Shown here: positions 34,809 to 42,171 of the stretch, one piece after another
Layout: each line of letters opens with the position of its first letter
Numbering within the stretch: the first letter of the stretch is position 1
Assembly: GCF_001660815.1 (NCBI RefSeq)
Contig: NZ_LYMI01000067.1
Location: 1-64,000, forward strand
Direction: 5' to 3'
Length of the DNA stretch: 64,000 nt
Origin: Xanthomonas nasturtii
GTDB lineage: Bacteria; Pseudomonadota; Gammaproteobacteria; Xanthomonadales; Xanthomonadaceae
Translations under genes and position numbers: made by a program
Notes under the pieces: generated by a model
Told to the model about the DNA's origin: nothing
The model's database searches: none
Seen by the model: only the letters and a program-made list of their open reading frames with translations

Positions 34809-35700
34809 CCACCGCACGCAGCAGATTGGCGATCAAACCGAAGGCTGGCGCGCGACCGGCACCCTGCCGCCAGAGCAAACCGATCTCCCTATAGTAGCGC
34901 CCGCCTTTGATCGGCCGAACCACCACGTCGTCGCCTTCGCGGATTTCCTGGCGTACGTACAGGTCCGGGAGCAATGCAAGGCCCATGCCCATGCCGGCCA
35001 TCTGACGGATCGCATCCAGGCTGGTGCCTTCGTAATCGCGCAGTACATGCGCGCCGACATCCATGGCGATCGCAGCGACCTGTTCTGCCAATCGGTATTC
35101 CGGCATCAAGGTCAACAGATTGGCGCCGCGCAGATCGGCCGGGGTGATGCAGGCCTTGGTACGCAGCGGGTGGTCGGCGGCCATGGTCACGTGCAGCGGT
35201 TCGCGGAACAGCCGCTCGCTATGCAGGCCGCGGCCGGCCACCGGCAGTTGCGCAAGAATCAGATCGTGCACGCCGCTGCCGAGGCCGGCGGCAAGCGCAG
35301 TGGGCAGTCCTTCGCGCACATGCACGCGCAGGGCCGGATGTTCGCGATGCAGGCGTGCAACCAGGCTGGGCATCAGATAGGCGCCGAGCGTGGGCGAGAC
35401 GCCGAGCCGGATGGTGCCGATCAAGGTATCGGCGGCGGTGGCGCGCACTTCTTCCAGATCGGTGACATCGAGCAGGATGCTACGGGCGCGGTCGAGCAGG
35501 TCGCGACCCAGCGGGGTCGCGATCGCCTGTGCGCCGCGTTCGAACAGCGGCGCGCCGATGATGGCTTCCAAGGCGCGGATCTGTTGCGACAACGAGGGCT
35601 GCGAGACGCCCATCTGCTCGGCCGCGCGGGTGAAGCTGCCGGTGTCGGCCAGCGCGACGAAATAGCTCAGCTGGCGAAGCGTGGTCTTGGGGCGGGGCAT
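34801..35700 (-). CDS. LysR-family regulator, OxyR-like
   Basis: 299 aa. N-terminal helix-turn-helix LRQLSYFVALADTGSFTRAAEQMGVSQPSLSQQIRALE, given here as its family pattern. The effector domain includes TIRLGVSPTLGAYLMPSL and a GMGMGLALLPD segment, most like the OxyR branch. However, the region that carries the two redox cysteines in OxyR reads TKACITPADLRGANLL with one Cys only, so peroxide sensing by a disulfide is not supported. It precedes the ABC/HlyD/TolC genes on the same strand and may control them. Confidence 0.8.
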   Translation of the reverse strand: MPRPKTTLRQLSYFVALADTGSFTRAAEQMGVSQPSLSQQIRALEAIIGAPLFERGAQAIATPLGRDLLDRARSILLDVTDLEEVRATAADTLIGTIRLGVSPTLGAYLMPSLVARLHREHPALRVHVREGLPTALAAGLGSGVHDLILAQLPVAGRGLHSERLFREPLHVTMAADHPLRTKACITPADLRGANLLTLMPEYRLAEQVAAIAMDVGAHVLRDYEGTSLDAIRQMAGMGMGLALLPDLYVRQEIREGDDVVVRPIKGGRYYREIGLLWRQGAGRAPAFGLIANLLRAVAA

Positions 35701-35808
35701 GGGTCACATCGTTACGTCGGATTGCGTGGGAGCGCACGGCCGGCGTGGCCGGTGAGACAGGAAGGGCGCTGCGGGTGCCAGCACTGGCGGCGCAGCGTCA
35801 GGTGACCC

Positions 35809-37578
35809 TCATTGGTCAATGAACTGCAGCCGCGCGAGCTCCGCATACAGCCCGCCTTCGGCGATCAACTGCGCGTGGGTGCCCTGCGCGACGATGCGTC
35901 CGGCATCCATCACCACGATGCGGTCGGCCTTGAGCACGGTGGCCAGGCGATGCGCGATGACCAGGGTGGTGCGGCCTTCCATCAGCAGGTCCAGCGCCTG
36001 CTGCACCGCGCGTTCGCTCTGTGCGTCGAGTGCGCTGGTGGCTTCGTCCAGCAGCAGGAGCGGCGCATCCTTGAGCAGCGCCCGCGCAATCGCCACGCGT
36101 TGCTGTTGGCCACCGGACAGGCGCGTGCCGCGCTCGCCCAGTTCGCTGGCATAGCCCTGGGGCAGGGCACGGATGAAGACATCGGCTTCGGCCGCGGCGG
36201 CGGCCGCTTCCACTTCGGCGTCGCTGGCCTGCAGGCGGCCATAGCGAATGTTGTCGGCGGCGCTGGCGGCGAACAGCGTGGGCTGCTGCGGCACCAGCGC
36301 AATGCGTTCGCGCAGCAGTACCGGGTCGGTGTCGCGCAGGTCGATGTCGTCGATGCGCAGCTTGCCGCTGACCGGGTCGTGGAAGCGCAGCAGCATCGAC
36401 AGCACCGTGCTCTTGCCGGCACCGGACGGACCGACCAGCGCCACGGTCTCGCCGGGGCTGACATGCAGGTCGAAGCCATCCAGCGCCGGTGCGTCCGGGC
36501 GCTGTGGATAATGGAATACCACCTGGTCGAAATGGATCGCGCCGCGCAGCGGCTGCGGCAAGACCTGCGGGGCGGCAGGCGCCACGATGGCCGGCTGCTC
36601 ATCGAGCAATTCGCCCACCCGCCCCATGCCGCCGGCGGCACGTTGCAACTCGTTCCAGACTTCGGCCAGCGCGCCGACCGAGCCGCCGCCGATCAGCGCG
36701 TACAACACGAACTGGCCCAGCGTGCCGGGCGTCATGCGGCCAGCGATCACATCGTGCGCGCCCAGCCACAACACCGCGACGATCGCGCCGAAGATCAGCA
36801 TGATCGCAACCGCAGTCACGGTGGCCTGGGTGCGGATGCGCACTTTTGCAGTGTCGATGGCGGCAAACAGCGCGGTACTGAAACGTTGGCTTTCGTAACG
36901 CTCGCGCGCATGCGCCTGCACGGTGCGCACCGCGCCCAGGGTTTCGGCTGCCAGCGTGTTGGCGTCGGCCACGCGGTCCTGGCTTGCGCGCGAAATCTTC
37001 TGCAGGCGGCGTGCGCCGAGCACGATCGGCAGCACCGCCAGCGGGATGCCGATCAAGGTGAAGCCGGCCAGGCGCGGGCTGGTGACGAACAGCATCACCA
37101 CGCTGCCGATCACGGTGACCGAGCTGCGCAAGGCCACCGACATGGTGGTGCCGACCACCCCGCGCAGCAGTTCGCTGTCGGCCGACAGGCGCGACACCAG
37201 CTCGCCGCTGCGGCTGCGGTCATGAAACCCGGCGTCCAGCCCGATCAGGTGCGCGTACAACCGGCCGCGCAGGTCGGCGACCACTTTTTCGCCCAGCAGC
37301 GCGACGAAATAGAAACGCGCCGCAGTGGCCAATGCCAGCACCACCGCCACGGCGAACAGCAACGCAAACGCCTGGTTGATCTGCGAACCGCCGGAAAATC
37401 CGTGGTCGATCATCCGCTTGACCGCGGCGGGCAGGCTCAATGTGGCGGCCGAGGAAATCGCCAGCGCGATCAGCCAGGCGGCGAACAGGCCGCGCTGGCG
37501 TTGCACGAATGGCCACAAGGTGCGCAGGCTGCCCAGCTTCCGCAACGGGTTGGGACGTGCAGCGGCTGGCTGGGTCAT
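35809..37578 (-). CDS. ABC exporter, fused membrane and ATPase domains (half-transporter)
   Basis: 589 aa from MTQPAAARPNPLRKLG. Six-helix ABC type-1 domain, then a complete ATPase: VALVGPSGAGKST (Walker A), RLSGGQQQRVAIARALL (signature), LLLLDEATSALD (Walker B) and VIAHRLATV (H-loop). Most like MsbA/lipid-exporter half-transporters; the substrate is not known. Its start overlaps the yigZ-type stop (ATGA). The long upstream in-frame extension lies within that gene and is rejected. Confidence 0.85.
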   Translation of the reverse strand: MTQPAAARPNPLRKLGSLRTLWPFVQRQRGLFAAWLIALAISSAATLSLPAAVKRMIDHGFSGGSQINQAFALLFAVAVVLALATAARFYFVALLGEKVVADLRGRLYAHLIGLDAGFHDRSRSGELVSRLSADSELLRGVVGTTMSVALRSSVTVIGSVVMLFVTSPRLAGFTLIGIPLAVLPIVLGARRLQKISRASQDRVADANTLAAETLGAVRTVQAHARERYESQRFSTALFAAIDTAKVRIRTQATVTAVAIMLIFGAIVAVLWLGAHDVIAGRMTPGTLGQFVLYALIGGGSVGALAEVWNELQRAAGGMGRVGELLDEQPAIVAPAAPQVLPQPLRGAIHFDQVVFHYPQRPDAPALDGFDLHVSPGETVALVGPSGAGKSTVLSMLLRFHDPVSGKLRIDDIDLRDTDPVLLRERIALVPQQPTLFAASAADNIRYGRLQASDAEVEAAAAAAEADVFIRALPQGYASELGERGTRLSGGQQQRVAIARALLKDAPLLLLDEATSALDAQSERAVQQALDLLMEGRTTLVIAHRLATVLKADRIVVMDAGRIVAQGTHAQLIAEGGLYAELARLQFIDQ

Positions 37579-38177
37579 GCGGCTTCCGGGGTTGAGAGAT
37601 GGACACGATTGCGAGTGGCGTCGCACAGGCGGCTTTTCAAGCCGGCGAGCTGATCTGCAGGCAGTTGCACCCACAATGCGGCACCGGTGGCGTCGAACTG
37701 TTCGTCCAGTTTTTCGGCATGAAAGGCCGTCAGCGCGGCGTGCACCAGGCCCAGATCGTCGAACCGGCACTGCAGCTGGACCTGCGACAACGCCACCAAT
37801 GGCTGTCGCCTCGCCAGCCGCAGGCACTCGGCCGCGGTCCCGCCGTAGGCGCGCACCAGTCCGCCGGCACCGAGCTTGATGCCGCCATACCAGCGCGTGA
37901 CCACGACCACCACCCGATCGAAGTCCTGGCCGTCGATCGCCGCCAAAATCGGCCGGCCAGCCGTGCCGCTCGGCTCGCCATCGTCGCTGGAGCGGTAGTC
38001 CTGCCCGAACCGGTAAGCCCAGCAGTTATGCGTGGCATCCGGCACCGCCACGCGCTGCACGATCTCCAGCGCATGTGCGGGAGCGTCCAGTGCGGCAGCG
38101 CGGGCCAGAAAGCGACTGTGCTTGATGTCCAGGCTGTGGTGCGCGTCAGCGGCGAGGGTATCGAGCATCGCCGCCAT
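37575..38177 (-). CDS. yigZ: YigZ/IMPACT-family protein (UPF0029)
   Basis: About 200 aa. The IMPACT fold signature is clear: IKHSRFLARAAAL, CWAYRFGQD, SSDDGEPSGTAGRPIL and TRWYGGIKLGAGGLVRAYG. Function is not settled; the family has been linked to translation. The start is ambiguous between ATGs at 38177 and 38168, neither with a good ribosome site. Translationally coupled to the ABC exporter downstream. Confidence 0.85.
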   Translation of the reverse strand: MAAMLDTLAADAHHSLDIKHSRFLARAAALDAPAHALEIVQRVAVPDATHNCWAYRFGQDYRSSDDGEPSGTAGRPILAAIDGQDFDRVVVVVTRWYGGIKLGAGGLVRAYGGTAAECLRLARRQPLVALSQVQLQCRFDDLGLVHAALTAFHAEKLDEQFDATGAALWVQLPADQLAGLKSRLCDATRNRVHLSTPEAA

Positions 38178-38424
38178 TCTATGCGAGGCAGTGACGCCGA
38201 TTGCCGCAGCCGTCGTGATTGCGGTTACAAGCTCGCAGATCGGTGCGATGTTGGGTGCTGGTGCTGGTGCTGTGGTGGTTCTGCAGTGGCACTGCGACAC
38301 GCGGGGGTGCTGGCCGGCACCGCGTGTGCGCATGCCGCTGCGGTGACGCGCGCAGGGCTTGCATCCGCGCGCTGTCGCACTGCCACCGGCTGGCAGCGCA
38401 CACCAGAAGCTTGCCGGCTGACGT

Positions 38425-39018
38425 TTACACCAGGGTGGAGCGGCGCTTTTCGTCGATCCACTTGGAGGCCTGCGCCGGGGTGTAGTGCTGCATCCATTCG
38501 AGCATCTGCTCCATATCGGCGCCGTACCACAGGTCGGCGCGCTGGTCCGGATGCAGGAAGCGCTCTTCCACCATGCGATCGATCATGCCGATCAGCGGTG
38601 CGTAGAACCCTTCGATATCCAGGAACGCGCAGGGCTTGTTGCCGATGCCGAGCTGGCGCCAGGTCAGCATTTCGAAGATCTCTTCCATGGTGCCGAAGCC
38701 GCCGGGCAGGGCGACGAAGGCATCGGACAGCTCGAACATGCGCATCTTGCGCTCATGCATGGAACCGACGATTTCCAGCGTGGTCAGCCCGCGGTGCGCC
38801 ACTTCCCAATCGGCCAGCTGCTGCGGAATCACCCCGGTCACTTCGCCACCGGCTGCCAGCACCGCATTGGCCACGGTGCCCATCAAGCCCACATTGCCTC
38901 CGCCATAGACCAGCCGCAGGCCTTGTTGTGCAATGCGCTGACCCAGCACCGTGGCGCGCTCGACATAGGCGGGTTTGTTGCCGGCATTGGAGCCGCAGTA
39001 GACGCAGATGCTTTTCAT
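38425..39018 (-). CDS. LOG-family nucleotide 5'-monophosphate phosphoribohydrolase (TIGR00730)
   Basis: 197 aa from MKSICVYCGSNAGNKP. Rossmann-like fold; the diagnostic motifs GGGNVGLMG and PGGFGTMEEIFEMLTW are present. Family members release free bases from nucleoside monophosphates, including cytokinin ribotides in plant-associated bacteria; older annotations call them lysine decarboxylases. Residues beyond 39018 in frame are repeat DNA and not part of the gene. Confidence 0.9.
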   Translation of the reverse strand: MKSICVYCGSNAGNKPAYVERATVLGQRIAQQGLRLVYGGGNVGLMGTVANAVLAAGGEVTGVIPQQLADWEVAHRGLTTLEIVGSMHERKMRMFELSDAFVALPGGFGTMEEIFEMLTWRQLGIGNKPCAFLDIEGFYAPLIGMIDRMVEERFLHPDQRADLWYGADMEQMLEWMQHYTPAQASKWIDEKRRSTLV

Positions 39019-39233
39019 GGGATTCGGGAGTCGGGAGTGGGGATTGGTAAAAGCGAGGCAGCGCTGTTGATTGCAGGTGATGCCATCGGCAGGGGGCGCG
39101 CTGATTTGTTTGAGTTCTTGCCTGGCTTGAAAAACATAACGCCGGGTTTTCACCCGGCGCCATGTCATTGCCGGAGAGGGCTGGGACGGAGAGCCGCAGT
39201 TGCGAATCCCCACTCCCGCATCCACCAATCCCG
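39019..39233. repeat. Intergenic unit with inverted GGGATTCGGG-type brackets
   Basis: gattcgggagtcgggagtgg-ggattgg at the left and cgaatccccactcccgcatc-caccaatcccgg at the right bracket about 150 bases, including the lpdA terminator. This is the third unit of this design in the window. Confidence 0.6.
39130..39160 (-). terminator. Rho-independent terminator of lpdA
   Basis: On the minus strand GCCGGGT-gaaa-ACCCGGC (a 7-bp stem, 39158-39141) is followed by GTTATGTTTTTC. The stem and T-rich tail lie 75 bases after the lpdA stop. Confidence 0.75.
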
Positions 39234-39234
39234 G

Positions 39235-40671
39235 TTAGTTAGCCTTATGAATCGCGCGCTTGCTCACCGCCATCGCGGCATCGTGGATTGCTTCGGACAG
39301 CGTCGGATGCGCGTGGCAGATGCGGGCCAGATCGTCGGCCGAGCCGTTGAATTCCATGGTCAGCACACCTTCGTGCACCAGCTCGGAGACGCCCACGCCC
39401 ACCAGGTGCATACCCAGCACGCGGTCGGTTTCGGCATCGGCAATCACCTTGACGAAGCCGGCCGGCTCGCCCATGGCCACCGCACGGCCGATCGCCGCGA
39501 ACGGGAAGCTGCCGGCCTTGTAGGCGACGCCTTCGGCCTTGAGCTGCTGCTCGGTCTTGCCGACCCAGGCAATCTCCGGCTCGGTGTAGATGACCCACGG
39601 GATGGTGTCGAAATTGACGTGACCCGGCAGCCCGGCAATCAGTTCGGCCACCGCGATGCCTTCCTCGAAGCCCTTGTGCGCCAGCATCGGGCCGCGCACG
39701 CAGTCGCCGACCGCCCACACACCATCGACGCCGGTGTGGCAATGCCCGTCCACTTCGATCTGGCCACGCTCGTTGAGCTTGACGCCGGTGCCTTCGGCCA
39801 GCAGGTTCTTGGTTGCCGCCCTGCGGCCCACGGCCACCAGCAACTTGTCCACGGTCAGGGTCTGCTCGCCGGCTGCGTCGGTGTAGCTGACAACCACCTG
39901 CTTGGCATCGCCGCTGCCGGTGATCTCGGTCTTGCTGACCTTGGCGCCGAGCTTGATGTCCAGGCCCTGCTTCCTGAATTCCTTCAAGGCAGTCTTGGCG
40001 ACTTCTGCATCGGCCAGCGCCAGGAAGTCCGGCAGCGCTTCGAGGATGGTGACCTCGGCGCCCAGACGCTTCCACACGCTGCCCAGTTCCAGGCCGATCA
40101 CGCCGGCGCCGATCACCGCCATGCGCTTGGGCACGGCGGTGAAGTCCAGGCCGCCGACGTTGTCGACGATGGTGTCGCCTTCGAACTTGGCGAACGGCAG
40201 TTCGATGGACTCCGAGCCCGGCGCCAGGATCACATTGGTGCCCTTGAGCTCGATCTCGCCGCCTTCGTGCTGGGCGACCTTGACGATGTTGCCCGGCAGC
40301 AGCTGGCCGAAGCCGTAGTACGGGGTGATCTTGTTGGCCTTGAACAGCATCGCGATGCCGCCGGTGAACTGCTTCACGATCTTGTCCTTGCGGCCGATCA
40401 TGGTGGGCACGTCCATCTTGGCGTCGTTGAAGCTGATGCCGTGGTCGCCGAACAGGTGGCCCATGTTCCAGAACTGGCGCGAGGAATCCAGCAGCGCCTT
40501 GGACGGGATGCAGCCCACGCGCAGGCAGGTACCGCCCAGGGCGGGCTTGCCGTCCTTGCCCAGTGCCGCGTCGATGCAGGCGACCTTCATGCCCAACTGG
40601 GCCGCGCGGATGGCGGCGTGATAACCGGCCGGACCGGCACCGATGACGACGACGTCGTAGTTTTCAGCCAT
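39235..40671 (-). CDS. lpdA: Dihydrolipoyl dehydrogenase (E3)
   Basis: 478 aa from MAENYDVVVIGAGPAGYHAA. FAD-binding motif GAGPAG, redox-active disulfide in GGTCLRVGCIPSK, NAD-binding GAGVIGLELGSVW and C-terminal HAHPTLSEAIHDA with the catalytic His-Glu. It reoxidises the lipoyl groups of SucB. Separated from sucB by 243 bases that hold two repeats, so it may have its own promoter. Confidence 0.97.
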   Translation of the reverse strand: MAENYDVVVIGAGPAGYHAAIRAAQLGMKVACIDAALGKDGKPALGGTCLRVGCIPSKALLDSSRQFWNMGHLFGDHGISFNDAKMDVPTMIGRKDKIVKQFTGGIAMLFKANKITPYYGFGQLLPGNIVKVAQHEGGEIELKGTNVILAPGSESIELPFAKFEGDTIVDNVGGLDFTAVPKRMAVIGAGVIGLELGSVWKRLGAEVTILEALPDFLALADAEVAKTALKEFRKQGLDIKLGAKVSKTEITGSGDAKQVVVSYTDAAGEQTLTVDKLLVAVGRRAATKNLLAEGTGVKLNERGQIEVDGHCHTGVDGVWAVGDCVRGPMLAHKGFEEGIAVAELIAGLPGHVNFDTIPWVIYTEPEIAWVGKTEQQLKAEGVAYKAGSFPFAAIGRAVAMGEPAGFVKVIADAETDRVLGMHLVGVGVSELVHEGVLTMEFNGSADDLARICHAHPTLSEAIHDAAMAVSKRAIHKAN

Positions 40672-40691
40672 TTCTAGAGTCCTTTGCCTTT

Positions 40692-40913
40692 CCCTTCTCT
40701 TGTCGGGAGAAGGTGGCGCGTAGCGCCGGATGAGGGTGCGCTGTGGTCGCCTGCCCGGTATTCCCGATGTGAAGCGAGCCACTGCGAAATGGGGTTAGTG
40801 AACAGCCGATCGTTCGCCTCTGTGGCTCGCTGCGGCTCGTTCTTCATTGTCGAGTCGGACGCAGTTGCCTGGCGCCCCCAAACCCCTCTCCCGTCGGGAG
40901 AGCGGCTTTGAGG
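40692..40913. repeat. Two intergenic repeat copies between sucB and lpdA
   Basis: cccttctcttgtcgggagaa followed by ggtggcgcgtagcgccggatg-agggtgcg (40692-40740) and acccctctcccgtcgggaga followed by gcggctttgagg (40881-40913). Both are hairpin-forming REP-like sequences common between Xanthomonas genes; the second may also end the sucB transcript. Confidence 0.6.
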
Positions 40914-40914
40914 C

Positions 40915-42129
40915 TTACAGGCCGAACAGCATGCGGCCCGGGTTTTCCAGCTGATTCTTGATGTCCACCAGGAACTGCACCGAGTCCTTGCCGTCGATGA
41001 TGCGGTGGTCGTAGGACAGCGCCAGATACATCATCGGCGCGATCACGACCTGGCCGTTCTCGGCGATCGGACGTTCCTTGATCGCGTGCATGCCCAGGAT
41101 GGCGCTTTGCGGCGGGTTGATGATCGGGGTGGACAGCAGCGAGCCGAAGGTGCCGCCATTGGTGATGGTGAAGGTGCCGCCCTGCAGATCGTCCAGGCCC
41201 AGCTTGCCGGCGCGCGCCTTGGCGGCGTAATCGGCGATGCCTTGTTCGACTTCTGCAAACGACTGGCGCTCCACGTTACGCAGCACCGGCGTGACCAGGC
41301 CCTTTTCGGTCGACACCGCAATCGAGATGTCGCTGTAGCCGTGATAGATGATGTCGTCGCCGTCGATCGAGGCGTTGACCAGCGGGAAGCGCTGCAGCGC
41401 GTTGGCGGCGGCCTTGACGAAGAAGCTCATGAAACCGAGCTTGATGCCGTGCGCCTTCTGGAATTCGTCCTGCAGCTCCTTGCGTGCGGCCGACACCTTG
41501 GCGAGGTTGACCTCGTTGAAGGTGGTCAGCATTGCGGTGGAGTTCTTCGACTCCATCAGACGCTTGGCGATGGTCTTGCGCACGCGGGTCATCGCCACGC
41601 GCTCTTCTGGACGGGCGCCGGAGGCCTTGCCCACGCCGCCGGCCTTCGCAAAGTTGACGATGTCTTCCTTGGTCACCGCGCCGCGACGGCCGGTACCTTC
41701 GACCTGCGACGGATCCACGCCCTGGGTGATCGCGGAGAAACGCGCACCCGGCGGCAGCGAATCTGCGGCGGACTTGGACGCAGGTGCAGGTGCCGCGGCA
41801 GCAGCCGGTGCCGGCGCAGCAGCAGGCGCTGGCACAGCAGCGGCCGGTGCGTCGGCCTTCTTCTCTGCAGCCGGCGCCGCAGCGGCCACGGCGCCTTCTT
41901 CGATGATCGCCAGAATCTGGTTGCTGGTGACCGTGCTGCCGGCTTCGAACTTGATTTCCTTCAACACGCCGTCGACCGGCGAAGGAACTTCCAACACGAC
42001 CTTGTCGGTTTCCAGGTCGACCAGATTCTCGTCGCGCTTGACCGCTTCACCGGCCTTCTTGTGCCAGCTGGCGATGGTGGCGTCGGAAACGGATTCGGGC
42101 AGTACCGGAACTTTGACTTCGGTGGCCAT
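40915..42129 (-). CDS. sucB: 2-oxoglutarate dehydrogenase E2, dihydrolipoyl succinyltransferase
   Basis: 404 aa. One lipoyl domain (lysine in [16 protein letters not shown], about 43), an Ala/Pro linker with [16 protein letters not shown], the peripheral-subunit-binding domain ([30 protein letters not shown] region), and the catalytic core ending [16 protein letters not shown] with the active His and Asp. Transfers succinyl groups to CoA. Follows sucA by 42 bases. Confidence 0.97.
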   Translation of the reverse strand: MATEVKVPVLPESVSDATIASWHKKAGEAVKRDENLVDLETDKVVLEVPSPVDGVLKEIKFEAGSTVTSNQILAIIEEGAVAAAAPAAEKKADAPAAAVPAPAAAPAPAAAAAPAPASKSAADSLPPGARFSAITQGVDPSQVEGTGRRGAVTKEDIVNFAKAGGVGKASGARPEERVAMTRVRKTIAKRLMESKNSTAMLTTFNEVNLAKVSAARKELQDEFQKAHGIKLGFMSFFVKAAANALQRFPLVNASIDGDDIIYHGYSDISIAVSTEKGLVTPVLRNVERQSFAEVEQGIADYAAKARAGKLGLDDLQGGTFTITNGGTFGSLLSTPIINPPQSAILGMHAIKERPIAENGQVVIAPMMYLALSYDHRIIDGKDSVQFLVDIKNQLENPGRMLFGL

Positions 42130-42171
42130 TCGGGGAGCGTCCTAGTGTGTGCGTTCTTAGGGGAAGAGGAG

